NCBI GenBank assembly: GCA_012728095.1
Contig: JAAYFU010000020.1
Span: forward strand, 1 to 60,494
Reading direction: 5' to 3'
DNA from: Clostridiaceae bacterium
GTDB taxonomy: Bacteria; Bacillota; Clostridia; DSM-8532
DNA: 60,494 nt
Under the pieces are notes generated by a model, which did no database searches, had not been told where the DNA came from, and saw only the letters and a program-made list of their open reading frames with translations. Positions 33,837 to 42,296 of this stretch are shown piece by piece. Each line of letters starts with the position of its first letter. Within the stretch, counting starts at the first letter, position 1. Position numbers and translations under genes: made by a program.

Positions 33837-34571
33837 ATGAAGGTAACTGCTGTTAAAACAAAGTTATTGGAGGCTAATAAAAATACTTTGACAGAAGTTC
33901 TGGCAGAGTCAATTGACACTCTTACCGAAGGTAGCGTTGTCGCAATCAGTTCAAAGGTTGTTTCATTATGTGAAGGAAATGTGCTTTCTTTGAGGGATAT
34001 ATCCAAGGACGAGCTTATAAAAAAAGAAGCAGACTGTTTCATACCTAAGGAATACAGCAAATACGGCGTTTATTTGACCATAAAAAACGGTATGCTGGTA
34101 CCTTCCGCAGGTGTAGATGAGTCCAATACAAACGGATATTATGTTATGTGGCCGAAAGAACCGCAAAAATCAGCAAATTACTGCTGGGAATTTTTAAGAG
34201 AGAAGTTCGGTCTTAAGAAGATTGGCGTCATAATAACCGACAGCACTACTTCTCCTCTTAAATGGGGCGTCACGGGAAAAGCAATAGCTCACTGCGGATT
34301 TGCCGCCATAAACTCAAAAATTGGCGAAAACGATCTTTTTAAAAAAACCCTCAGACAAACCCGCATAAATATCGCCGATGGGCTTGCCGCCTCGGCGGTT
34401 TTATGCATGGGCGAATCAGTGGAGCAGACTCCAGTTGCAATAATAGAAGATGTGCCTTTTGTAAATTTTCAGGATCGTGTTCCTACTGAAGAGGAACTTA
34501 AATTTCTTAGAATCAGTATTAAGGATGACCTATACGCGCCTTTGCTGGAAAATGCCCCCTGGAAAACTTAA
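33837..34571 (+). CDS. CofE-like F420-0:gamma-glutamyl ligase family protein
   Basis: This 244-residue protein matches the CofE/FbiB N-terminal family: VVAISSKVVSLCEGNVL near residue 35, YLTIKNGMLVPSAGVDESN near 80, IGVIITDSTTSPLKWGVTGKAIAHCGF near 131-157 in order, and DGLAASAVLCMGES near 182. CofE adds gamma-linked glutamates to coenzyme F420-0. The rest of the F420 pathway is not here, and most clostridia lack F420, so this may act on another carboxylate such as a folate or cofactor; that is inference. The start follows GGAGGATAAC. It overlaps the convergent RNase H gene by 4 nt. Confidence 0.85.
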   Translation: MKVTAVKTKLLEANKNTLTEVLAESIDTLTEGSVVAISSKVVSLCEGNVLSLRDISKDELIKKEADCFIPKEYSKYGVYLTIKNGMLVPSAGVDESNTNGYYVMWPKEPQKSANYCWEFLREKFGLKKIGVIITDSTTSPLKWGVTGKAIAHCGFAAINSKIGENDLFKKTLRQTRINIADGLAASAVLCMGESVEQTPVAIIEDVPFVNFQDRVPTEEELKFLRISIKDDLYAPLLENAPWKT

Positions 34572-35314
34572 AGATTACTTCTGGCCCCGTTTTTAGCCAG
34601 TTCATCCGCCCTGTCATTCAACTCGATTCCGGTATGGCTGTCAACCTTATGCCATATTATTGATATGCCGCAGTTATCTATATAATCCTTATAAGCCTGT
34701 GTCATGGGAGTATTTGTTCGGAATTCGCCTGTCGCCCATTTTTCAATGTTCTGAAAGTCGTAAAAAATTGTTATTTCTTTTACGTTTTCTTTCTTACACC
34801 ATTCAAGCACTTCTATGACAGCCCGGATTTCACCGCCTACCTGCCTTGATGCAAAGGCTTCCTCAGAATCCACTTTCCCGGAGAGTTCGGCTGCGATTTT
34901 CCCTTCTTTCAGTATTACTGCGCCATAGCCTGTGGAGCCTTCTATAAATGAACCGTCCACATAAGCATAGTAAGAAGTTGAAACTGGAATTTCCTGAACA
35001 TTGGATTTCTGTTTTTTAGCAGTTTTCCCTGAAGAGGCGCTTTTTTCTTTTAGTTTATCCAACTGTCCCAATAACTCTATGATTCGTATAAACTGTTCTT
35101 CAGGCAGATCCGAATCCCTTCTAAAATTATAGCTACCCTTTTTGGGGCTGTAATCTATGATTAACTTACCCAGTACATTATCATTTTCACTTACTTTTAT
35201 TTTCAGCATATAATCTCTTATAAGCACTATCTCCGGTTCCAAACCGGCATTTATGAATTTGGGTTCCAATGAATTGTATATTGATATAAGTTCGTTCTCG
35301 CAAATATACGACAT
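34568..35314 (-). CDS. type 1 ribonuclease H with a novel N-terminal domain
   Basis: This 248-residue protein carries an RNase HI fold in residues 115-248. The catalytic residues are visible: Asp in YAYVDGSFIEG, Glu in RQVGGEIRAVIEV, Asp in TIFYDFQNIEKW and Asp in NDRADELAKNG. It removes RNA from RNA-DNA hybrids. The N-terminal 95 residues (PKFINAGLEPEIVLIRDYML and VLGKLIIDYSPKKGSYNF) and the basic linker KTAKKQKS are not the caulimovirus-type hybrid-binding domain usually seen, and I do not recognise them. The ATG lies directly after an RBS-like AGGAGTAAATAAAGT. Confidence 0.88.
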   Translation of the reverse strand: MSYICENELISIYNSLEPKFINAGLEPEIVLIRDYMLKIKVSENDNVLGKLIIDYSPKKGSYNFRRDSDLPEEQFIRIIELLGQLDKLKEKSASSGKTAKKQKSNVQEIPVSTSYYAYVDGSFIEGSTGYGAVILKEGKIAAELSGKVDSEEAFASRQVGGEIRAVIEVLEWCKKENVKEITIFYDFQNIEKWATGEFRTNTPMTQAYKDYIDNCGISIIWHKVDSHTGIELNDRADELAKNGARSNL

Positions 35315-35456
35315 ACTTTATTTACTCCTGGTTTTTATCCTGTTATAAGTATTTTAACAGAACATCTCTGTTCAGACTATAGAGCAAAGCATCTTCCCTG
35401 GAAATATTACATATGCTTAAAACCATAATTCTTGTCGCTGTGGAGAAAATACGAAG

Positions 35457-35939
35457 TCAGTTTTTAAACTCGAATGGCTCATGCCAAAATCTCCACTCTA
35501 AAACCGAACATATGTCATTTGCGTTATCTTCAATGGAGTTTGGCTCCCGGATTAATAATTTCACCTTTAGGTACATGTTCCTTGAATTTTCTTCCAAAAC
35601 GAAATTACGTTCTATAATCATTACAGGAACGCCATTTCTATAACTCATTGTTCTGTTGATACCTTCGTTCAGAAGTGAATCAAGATTTTTGAAAAAAATT
35701 ACGGTGTTGTCAGAAAAATCAAGTATTTTCTTTATCTTGCCCTTTATATCATATAAGAAACGTTTGGCTTCCGAGTCAAGCAAATAATAAGTTTTATGGT
35801 TCTCTGCGTTTCTCTGGGACAATCTCAGTTCAGAAGCGGATATAGTAACGCTTAACAACGCAAACACAACCAATGTAACTAACAGAAGGGATATTAAGAT
35901 CATTGAACTTCCCTTTTGTGACTTTAAATTAGCCATCAT
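35457..35939 (-). CDS. PilX/minor-pilin-like membrane protein
   Basis: This 160-residue protein has one N-terminal hydrophobic helix (GSSMILISLLLVTLVVFALLS) after a short basic lead MANLKSQK, then a polar ectodomain of alpha/beta character. The layout (K-G-S leader, helix, NAENHKTYYLLDSEA) resembles minor pseudopilins of the PilX type, although the classical prepilin site FTLIE is not present. It is the last gene of the pilC unit, 14 nt from the preceding pseudopilin. Its function would be in assembly or tip composition of the fibre. Confidence 0.7.
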   Translation of the reverse strand: MMANLKSQKGSSMILISLLLVTLVVFALLSVTISASELRLSQRNAENHKTYYLLDSEAKRFLYDIKGKIKKILDFSDNTVIFFKNLDSLLNEGINRTMSYRNGVPVMIIERNFVLEENSRNMYLKVKLLIREPNSIEDNANDICSVLEWRFWHEPFEFKN

Positions 35940-35953
35940 TATTATTCACTCCA

Positions 35954-36388
35954 TTATTCACTCCAGTAGGATGTATCTTCAATAATTACGTCAATACTGT
36001 AGATTTCATATTTCTCTTTATTCTCAAACGGGTATGGCTTTAATCTTACAGCTCTTATACTCAGATTAAACAGGCCTTCCTGTTCTTCAGACAATTGTTT
36101 AAAATCGCCATAGATAACGTATTTTATTTCCGAATCATTAGTTGAGCGTTCCCATTTATCATCATAATATATCGCAAAACTGCTGGCTCTTACTGTTGAG
36201 TTCTCAGTACCATGGAATCCTTCGATAAGAGAATCTATTTCCAGGACAGCATTATCAAGATCCATGGCTTTTTTTATATTGACATGTGATGCAATAAACA
36301 TACTGAATATACCAACGGCCAATACTGCCAGTATGCCTGTCGAAATAATTATTTCTATCAATGTGAATCCTTTTTTTCCTGACTTCAC
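35954..36388 (-). CDS. type IV pseudopilin with class III prepilin motif
   Basis: This 144-residue protein begins MKSGKKGFTLIEIIISTGIL, the textbook prepilin peptidase site G/FTLIE with Glu at +5, followed by a hydrophobic helix of about 20 residues. The remaining 110 residues form an ectodomain without cysteines. It starts at GTG (36388) with GGGAGTTTT upstream. The prepilin peptidase that would cleave it is not in this window. It lies in the middle of the pilC operon and is probably a minor pilin. Confidence 0.85.
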   Translation of the reverse strand: MKSGKKGFTLIEIIISTGILAVLAVGIFSMFIASHVNIKKAMDLDNAVLEIDSLIEGFHGTENSTVRASSFAIYYDDKWERSTNDSEIKYVIYGDFKQLSEEQEGLFNLSIRAVRLKPYPFENKEKYEIYSIDVIIEDTSYWSE

Positions 36389-36401
36389 AACAAAACTCCC
36401 G

Positions 36402-36914
36402 TTATCTTGATCTTATTTTTATAACGCTATTATACGGTCTTACACCTTCAATGCCTACACTGAAAGTAATCTGTCTTTTTTCACGGTCGAAATCCAGACT
36501 GAAACTGTCAACTTTTGCAATTACCTTGCTAACATCCGGTGAAGGAACTTCATGTCTTAAAACCAACGCTTCCATAAGGCATCCTGAATCATGATAAATC
36601 CATGTTGCATAATTTTCACCGTTAATGCTCTCATATATTACCAAAGCATTATTGCCTGAAATTGTATCAGGCCTTACGTCAATATTACCGGACATATCAT
36701 TCTGCCGAATCTTATTAATTATGAAAGAACTGGCTATCCTGAGTTCGCTGCTTTTAGCCCTTGAATTATCCAATCTTTGGTACGCCCCAAATGATGACAT
36801 AGCCAAACTTAAGCTACATACTCCAAGCAAAACAAGGAGCAGCATTACTGAAATAGTTTCAACCAGGATACTACCTTTTTTCTGTCTCAAATTGTTTCTA
36901 AGAATCTTTTTCAT
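36402..36914 (-). CDS. pseudopilin-like membrane protein
   Basis: This 170-residue protein has a basic start MKKILRNNLRQKKGSILVE and a hydrophobic helix (TISVMLLLVLLGVCSLSLAM) with KKGSILVETI in the prepilin position, where Glu at +5 is replaced by a V-E pair. The ectodomain is beta-rich (ALVIYESINGENYATWIYHD). It resembles DUF4860-type pseudopilins of clostridia. The ATG at 36912-36914 has GGAGGTTT upstream, and the gene overlaps the previous one by 17 nt, so translation is coupled. An upstream ATG 12 nt earlier is the alternative. Confidence 0.75.
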   Translation of the reverse strand: MKKILRNNLRQKKGSILVETISVMLLLVLLGVCSLSLAMSSFGAYQRLDNSRAKSSELRIASSFIINKIRQNDMSGNIDVRPDTISGNNALVIYESINGENYATWIYHDSGCLMEALVLRHEVPSPDVSKVIAKVDSFSLDFDREKRQITFSVGIEGVRPYNSVIKIRSR

Positions 36915-37212
36915 AAACCTCCACATAAGGCATAACATTTGATGCGGATATCTTATAATGGTAGAAATACTTGTCATTATTCAGGACAAGACCATAATTC
37001 TTGCTTAAATAATCCAAATCCGGGGGATAACTTCCCTCAAGAGCATAACATTGAACACATGCACGCTCAATAGCCTCCTTAATTCTTTCGGGTTGTTCCT
37101 CATTGCTCTTTACCCAGAATATATCCATGAAATACACAGAGGCAACTGCTATAATTGCAATAATAATCAGAAGAAAAAACTGAACCCATTTTATGCTGTC
37201 GCTCTTAAACAT
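36898..37212 (-). CDS. small pilin-like membrane protein
   Basis: This 104-residue protein has one membrane helix (VQFFLLIIIAIIAVASVYFM) near its start and a small ectodomain with two cysteines (ERACVQCYALEGSYPPDLDYL). ACVQCYALEGSYPPDLDYL is reminiscent of T2SS/T4P major pseudopilins, where AVxxYYxxxGxYPPdL follows the helix, but the GFTLIE cleavage site is missing. It is 10 nt downstream of pilC and overlaps the next gene. It is a plausible pilus component of unknown role. Confidence 0.7.
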   Translation of the reverse strand: MFKSDSIKWVQFFLLIIIAIIAVASVYFMDIFWVKSNEEQPERIKEAIERACVQCYALEGSYPPDLDYLSKNYGLVLNNDKYFYHYKISASNVMPYVEVYEKDS

Positions 37213-37222
37213 ACCAAGCTCC

Positions 37223-38266
37223 CTATCCTATAGAAGACATTATTCCGATAATCGGCAAGAGAATTGATAGAAGTACTATCCCCAGAACAGCAGAAAGTAT
37301 TGCGACCAATGTAGGCTCAAGGGTCTTTCTGAACTTTTTTATGGAAACTTCTGCTTCCTTTCCATATATCCTTGTTAATTTTTTCATGGTATCGCTTACT
37401 GTTCCGTATTGTTCGGCAGTTTTGATCATGCTTGAAAAAAGCTCTGAGAATATATTGGTACTTTTGATGGCATCTGATAACGGTTCGCTGTCGTTAATTT
37501 TTTCGGATACTTCATCAAGCCGTTTTGCAACATACCTGTTTTCAATTAATATTTTAGCCAAATTAAAGCTGTCAATGAGATTCATACCGCTTTCGGTTGC
37601 CAAAGCGAGACCCATGCCAAGCCTGTAGGATATTATTTTACGATTTAACTTACCTGTGAACGGGTTCTTAATTTTATAACCATCCAACAGGTATTTTCCT
37701 ATTTTTGTTATACCGAACAGTTTAATGATTATGACAATCAGTACCAGTATTGCAGGAACCCATATAATGTATTCATTAAGATAAATGCTAAATAAAAGAA
37801 TAAGCTGTACCTCTTGCGGCATCTGGCCGCCAAGACCTTGTAGAATTTCAATGAAAACAGGTATGACCTTAAAAATCATAAGCCCGATAATGCCGATAAT
37901 AAGTAATAATAATACAATTGGATATGTTATAGCATTTTTCTTTTCTTTAATTAAATCCGATTCGTTTTCATAATAATTTGAGAGGATTTCCATAACAGTA
38001 TCAAGCTTACCTGTCAGCTCACCAATTCTAATCATCTGCAGCATATAATCGGGAAATCTTCCCGCTTCTGAAAAAGCCTGATACAGTGAAGCCCCTTCAA
38101 CAACTTTTTTTGAGATTAATTCCATTGTTTTTTTTAATCGATTATTGCTTATTTCCTCTGATATTTCAGGTATCCCCTCTAAAGGGCTGACACCGGATTT
38201 AATGAATTGTTCCATCTGATGACAAAGCAATGATAGATCCATTGCATTGAATTTTCTTTTCTTCAC
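37223..38266 (-). CDS. pilC: type IV pilus / type II secretion inner-membrane platform protein PilC/GspF
   Basis: This 347-residue protein has the duplicated T2SSF domain: FIKSGVSPLEGIPEISEEI near residue 18 and ATESGMNLIDSFNLAKIL near 223. Three hydrophobic stretches include AITYPIVLLLLIIGIIGLMIF. It is the membrane platform that couples the PilB ATPase to pilin polymerisation. It starts at GTG (38266) with GGAGTG 7 nt upstream. It heads the pseudopilin operon; PilB, PilT, PilM and PilD are not in the window, so they must be encoded elsewhere. Confidence 0.92.
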   Translation of the reverse strand: MKKRKFNAMDLSLLCHQMEQFIKSGVSPLEGIPEISEEISNNRLKKTMELISKKVVEGASLYQAFSEAGRFPDYMLQMIRIGELTGKLDTVMEILSNYYENESDLIKEKKNAITYPIVLLLLIIGIIGLMIFKVIPVFIEILQGLGGQMPQEVQLILLFSIYLNEYIIWVPAILVLIVIIIKLFGITKIGKYLLDGYKIKNPFTGKLNRKIISYRLGMGLALATESGMNLIDSFNLAKILIENRYVAKRLDEVSEKINDSEPLSDAIKSTNIFSELFSSMIKTAEQYGTVSDTMKKLTRIYGKEAEVSIKKFRKTLEPTLVAILSAVLGIVLLSILLPIIGIMSSIG

Positions 38267-38306
38267 AAACTTTCACTCCGTTTTTGAGTGTGATTTAATT
38301 TTCATT

Positions 38307-38335
38307 ATTATAACATTTTTTATAGACAAAAAATA
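38307..38335 (-). promoter_or_regulatory. candidate promoter of the pilC operon
   Basis: A perfect minus-strand TATAAT (38307-38312) lies 40 nt before the pilC GTG; the -35 at 17 nt spacing (TATTTT) is weak, so an activator may be needed. The rest of the 295-nt stretch 38267-38561 is AT-rich apart from the suhB-type terminator. Confidence 0.4.
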
Positions 38336-38481
38336 CTATTTATCTGCAAAAATCGATAAATTGCCTTCATTATTTAATCGTACAGTATGGTATCAGACTT
38401 TCGCCCTGATTGTTAATTTTCTTTTTTATTTCCACTAATCAGGAGTGTAAAAATGCCAAAAAAGAGAGTTATAATCCAATA

Positions 38482-38517
38482 CGAAAAAACCAGGCCATCC
38501 CTGAGGAATCGGCCTGG
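38482..38517 (-). terminator. intrinsic terminator of the ABC-phosphatase operon
   Basis: Minus-strand CCAGGCC pairs with GGCCTGG (38490-38517), followed by TTTTTTCGT. It lies 44 nt after the stop of the monophosphatase gene. Confidence 0.85.
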
Positions 38518-38561
38518 ATTAAAATATAATTAATACTATTAGACTTTAATATCTCTCTTTT

Positions 38562-39392
38562 TTAGAAGGAAGTAAGGCTGCTAACGATATCATTGTGATT
38601 TAATCCGTTTGATGCAAGTATATTGTCTGATGTTAACTTTATTTCCGAACCGTCTATTTGTGTTACGACACCTCCCGCTTCACGTACAATAATAATACCT
38701 GCGGCCATGTCCCACAAATGTATGCCCGCTTCATAATCTGCATCGAGCTTTCCGGCAGCAACATAAGCAAGGCTCATTGCTGCGCAGTTCCATACGCGTA
38801 ACGCCTGGTACTTATTTGCAATTATTGGCAATAATCTGACCATTTTTTCCCTGGTTTCCAGGCTGTTTGTCGGGATACTGGTATTTAAAATCATTTCATC
38901 GGGTCTTTTCCGTTCGGATACGTGTATCCGAACACCGTTCATGTAGGCACCACAGCCAATTTCCGCATAAAAGGTTTCTTCATGTACCGGATCGTAAATC
39001 ACACCCACTACGATTTTTCTTTTATGAATGACTGCAATAGAAACAACATACTGTGGGAACCCCCGAATGTAATTTACCGTTCCGTCAATAGGATCGACCA
39101 CCCAAACAAAATTATCGTCTGAAAAACTCAGTATATGATGCTCCTCTTCTTCGGGTGTTTCACCAAAAACGGATTCCTCTCCGAAGAACATATGGCCGGG
39201 ATATTTCGTTTTGATTGCTTTACGAATCATGTTTTCTGATATTTTATCCTTATCAGAAACGAAATCAATAGCGGACTTGGCATCAACATGAATGCCTGCT
39301 GACCGTGAATCACGCACATAATTACCCGCTTCATGCGCTATATTGATTGCATGTTTAAGTATCTCTGAATATTCTCCCATATTCTTTACCAT
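38562..39392 (-). CDS. inositol-monophosphatase-family phosphatase in an ABC operon
   Basis: This 276-residue protein has the metal-binding motifs of the IMPase/FBPase superfamily: FFGEES near residue 70, WVVDPIDGTVNYIRGFPQ near 97 and LWDMAAGIIIVREAGG near 225. It hydrolyses a small phosphomonoester with Mg2+; inositol phosphate, FBP, PAP or another sugar phosphate are all possible. It begins 1 nt after the stop of the ABC ATPase and shares its terminator, so it belongs to that operon. A phosphatase placed with an importer suggests that the imported substrate is phosphorylated, but that is inference. Confidence 0.92.
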   Translation of the reverse strand: MVKNMGEYSEILKHAINIAHEAGNYVRDSRSAGIHVDAKSAIDFVSDKDKISENMIRKAIKTKYPGHMFFGEESVFGETPEEEEHHILSFSDDNFVWVVDPIDGTVNYIRGFPQYVVSIAVIHKRKIVVGVIYDPVHEETFYAEIGCGAYMNGVRIHVSERKRPDEMILNTSIPTNSLETREKMVRLLPIIANKYQALRVWNCAAMSLAYVAAGKLDADYEAGIHLWDMAAGIIIVREAGGVVTQIDGSEIKLTSDNILASNGLNHNDIVSSLTSF

Positions 39393-39393
39393 A

Positions 39394-40497
39394 TCAACAC
39401 TCTTTCTTGCTATCGGAGGCTATTAAGCGCAATGAAGATTCCATTACGTCGACTCGTATTTTATCGCCTTCCGAAATATTTGTATTGGTTTGTGAGAAAT
39501 CCATTAATTCAATGTCCTGACCGTTAATATTCAGCATGTATTGTACATATTGTCCAAAATAAGCTTTGGCTGTAACCAGGGCTGTAAATCTTCCATCAGG
39601 TGTTATTACTATATTCTCCGGACGTATCATACATGTAAAGCTTTCGGCATCCTTACAGTTTTCAGCCGCCGTTATATTCATTTCATGTCCAAATAATACG
39701 ATATTTGCATATCCATTGCTGATATCTTTAACTTCATCTACCTTGACAAAATTTGCCTTTCCAATAAAATCGGCTACGAAAACATTCCTGGGCTTTGAGT
39801 ATATCTCCATTGCCGTGCCGACTTGCTCAATCATACCATGGCGCATGATAATGACTTTGTCGGAGATAGCCATTGCCTCGGACTGATCGTGTGTCACATA
39901 CAGACTTGTTATACCGACACGCTGCTGAATTTTGCGGAGTTCTCCGCGCATATACTCCCTCAATTTTGCATCAAGATTTGAAAGAGGTTCATCAAAGAGC
40001 AGAACGCTCGGCTCGGTTACCACGGCACGTGCAAGCGCCACTCGTTGCTGTTGTCCTCCGGACAGCTCATTGGGCATATTGTTTTTATAATCCCCTATCT
40101 GCATAAGAGACAATATGTTTTCTACACGGTCTTTAATCTCATTCTTGTCCATATGCTTGAGTTTCAAGCCATATGCCACGTTATCGTAAACATTCATATG
40201 CGGGAATAATGCGTAACTCTGGAACATCATTCCGACATTGCGCTTGTTCGGCGGAACCTTGCTGACTTCCTTATCCCCGATATAGATCTCTCCGCTGGTA
40301 GGTATAAGGAAACCGGCAATCATACGTAGAATTGTCGTCTTTCCGCAACCGGACGGACCAAGCAATGTTACAAGCTGCCCCGGTTCAATATCAATTGAAA
40401 CATTTTTTACAGCATAGATCTCTTTACTCTTATTACCGTAGGCAGGAAATGTTTTGCTTACGTTTTTTATTTTTACTCCTACAGCATTGCTACTCAT
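39394..40497 (-). CDS. Fbp/Afu-type ABC transporter ATPase
   Basis: This 367-residue ABC ATPase has Walker [14 protein letters not shown] near residue 47, signature [15 protein letters not shown] near 147, Walker B SVLLFDEPLSNLDA near 165 and a TOBE domain at the C-terminus. It matches FbpC/FutC/AfuC-like importers with a two-domain permease. A longer frame begins 96 nt upstream inside the permease; the ATG at 40495-40497 has AAGGAG about 8 nt upstream and overlaps the permease stop by 8 nt. Iron, thiamine, phosphonate and sugar phosphates are all known substrates of this family. Confidence 0.92.
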   Translation of the reverse strand: MSSNAVGVKIKNVSKTFPAYGNKSKEIYAVKNVSIDIEPGQLVTLLGPSGCGKTTILRMIAGFLIPTSGEIYIGDKEVSKVPPNKRNVGMMFQSYALFPHMNVYDNVAYGLKLKHMDKNEIKDRVENILSLMQIGDYKNNMPNELSGGQQQRVALARAVVTEPSVLLFDEPLSNLDAKLREYMRGELRKIQQRVGITSLYVTHDQSEAMAISDKVIIMRHGMIEQVGTAMEIYSKPRNVFVADFIGKANFVKVDEVKDISNGYANIVLFGHEMNITAAENCKDAESFTCMIRPENIVITPDGRFTALVTAKAYFGQYVQYMLNINGQDIELMDFSQTNTNISEGDKIRVDVMESSLRLIASDSKKEC

Positions 40498-42205
40498 AGA
40501 TTTTTCTCCTTCTTCCAAAAATCTGTTTAACAAGCAGTTCCAGCACAGCAATTGCCAGTACGACCAGAACCATAAGGGCAACGCAATATGCACATGCAGC
40601 GCTCATCCTTTGTGATTCAATTTCCGACAGAATTGATACCGTAAGCAGGTTCCAGTTAACGGATACAAGGAAAATAACTGCGCTTATCGAGGTCATTGAA
40701 CGAACGAACGTGTTAACGAGCCCAGAGAAAAGCGCCGATTTCATAATTGGCAATGATATGTTGAAAAATACCCTTACGTTGCTGGCACCCAAAACAGTTG
40801 CCGCTTCCTCAATGCTTGGATCAACCTGTCGCAGACTGTTGGAACCGGTCTCAACACCAATTGACAATGTACGGAATACCATTGCGGTAATGATGATGAA
40901 GGCTGTTCCCGTCAAAAGCAACGGTTTTGTATTGAAAGATACAATATATCCGATACCGAGAGCAATTCCTGGAACTGCAAAAGGTAAAATGGTTGAAATG
41001 CTCATTAATTTTTTCCCGATAAAATTCTTTCTTATCAGGAGGTAAGAAATAAGCATTCCGAGCTGAGCTGTAACCGGTGTTGAGATTGCCGACAGGAAAA
41101 GTGTATCCTTTATCGCATTTGCGCCTCTCTTCAAAATAAACTTATAACTGTCTAAAGTCAGTGTCCAATTTACTCCCCAGGTTTTTACAAAGGATACGTA
41201 TATGACCGTACCGTACATGAGAATTGTAAAAGCAGTCAACAAAACCAGGATAATGAAAAGCGGAATAACTATATGTGGTTCAGTAATAAGTTCAACCTGG
41301 CCTGTAGCCTTGCCGGTTATAGTAACATATGACCTTTTGGAAACCCAGTAGTTTTGTATGATATATGCCAGCATACATGGCAATAGAATCGTTAACGCAA
41401 TGAGCGATCCGGTTTTCAGATTGTACAATCCTACAATCTGCAGATAGGCTGAAACAGACAAAACATTATAATCTCCCGCCAATACCTGGGGATTACCCAA
41501 ATCGCAAAGAGATTTAGCGAAAACAATCAGGAGAGAGCTCAAAATTGCCGGTAAAGATAACGGAACAGTTACTGTCAAAAAAACCTTCAGCCTGCTGGCG
41601 CCCAGACTTCGGCTTGCATTTTCTATGGAACTGTCCAGTGATTCAAGCATTCCGCTTATATTCAGGTAGGACAATGGAAAAAGCGATAGAATCTGAACAA
41701 TTGCAAGCCAGGTAAAGCCATAAATATTATTTCCTTCTATCCCTAAAATATTTTTTGTAATGATGCCGCTGCGGCCGAACAAAAGGATTACCGCAAGAGA
41801 AATAACAAACGGCGGTGAAAGGATCGGAAACATAGCCATCATGTTAAAGAATTTTTTGCCTGGTATTGCAGTACGTTTGATGGCAAATGCATATATGTAA
41901 CCAACTATGGTCGCAAAAACACCTACAAAAGCGCCAAGTTTGATACTATTCCAAAATGCCCTGAAATAATCAGTCTTGGTAAAAATATATCTAATATTGT
42001 TAAAATTAATATTCCCGCTTTCATCTGTCAGACATGAAATAAAAAGTCTTATTAACGGGTAAACACAAAAAAGAAAGAGAATCGCAAATACAATTAAAAC
42101 CGCCAACAGCAGACCGGGTTGCCTGAGAAGCATCAAGAATTCCTTACGCTTCATATCCCATCTGCGTGAAAACTTAGTTTTTTCTACAGAAGCAACCGCC
42201 TCCAA
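40490..42205 (-). CDS. two-domain (fused) ABC permease of the FbpB/AfuB type
   Basis: This 571-residue protein has about 12 helices in two MetI-like halves. Each half has an EAA loop: ENASRSLGASRLKVFLTVTV near residue 195 and EEAATVLGASNVRVFFNISL near 470. Fusion of the two permease halves is typical of ferric, thiamine and sugar-phosphate importers. It starts at TTG (42205) with GAGGGGGG 8 nt upstream; an ATG 17 codons in, without a good RBS, is less likely. A 9-bp hairpin separates it from the remnant of its binding protein. Confidence 0.9.
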   Translation of the reverse strand: MEAVASVEKTKFSRRWDMKRKEFLMLLRQPGLLLAVLIVFAILFLFCVYPLIRLFISCLTDESGNINFNNIRYIFTKTDYFRAFWNSIKLGAFVGVFATIVGYIYAFAIKRTAIPGKKFFNMMAMFPILSPPFVISLAVILLFGRSGIITKNILGIEGNNIYGFTWLAIVQILSLFPLSYLNISGMLESLDSSIENASRSLGASRLKVFLTVTVPLSLPAILSSLLIVFAKSLCDLGNPQVLAGDYNVLSVSAYLQIVGLYNLKTGSLIALTILLPCMLAYIIQNYWVSKRSYVTITGKATGQVELITEPHIVIPLFIILVLLTAFTILMYGTVIYVSFVKTWGVNWTLTLDSYKFILKRGANAIKDTLFLSAISTPVTAQLGMLISYLLIRKNFIGKKLMSISTILPFAVPGIALGIGYIVSFNTKPLLLTGTAFIIITAMVFRTLSIGVETGSNSLRQVDPSIEEAATVLGASNVRVFFNISLPIMKSALFSGLVNTFVRSMTSISAVIFLVSVNWNLLTVSILSEIESQRMSAACAYCVALMVLVVLAIAVLELLVKQIFGRRRKIYE

Positions 42206-42236
42206 CAGAAGTTCCCCCCCTCAAAGTTTTTTATGA

Positions 42237-42265
42237 GGGACTGCTGCCATAGTAGTAGCAGTCCC
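42237..42265 (-). other. intercistronic hairpin between binding-protein remnant and permease
   Basis: GGGACTGCT pairs with AGCAGTCCC around an 11-nt loop. No T-run follows, so it probably stabilises the upstream message or slows transcription, as common after binding-protein genes in ABC operons. Confidence 0.6.
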
Positions 42266-42296
42266 AATTATAGTATTTGCTCCCCAATATGCTCCA

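Noticed and set aside
38267-38561. Cyclic-di-GMP riboswitch before pilC
   Set aside because: I looked for GEMM-I and GEMM-II core sequences on the minus strand and saw neither the GGACGCAAAGCC-type core nor the type II pattern; the promoter also leaves only about a 40-nt leader.
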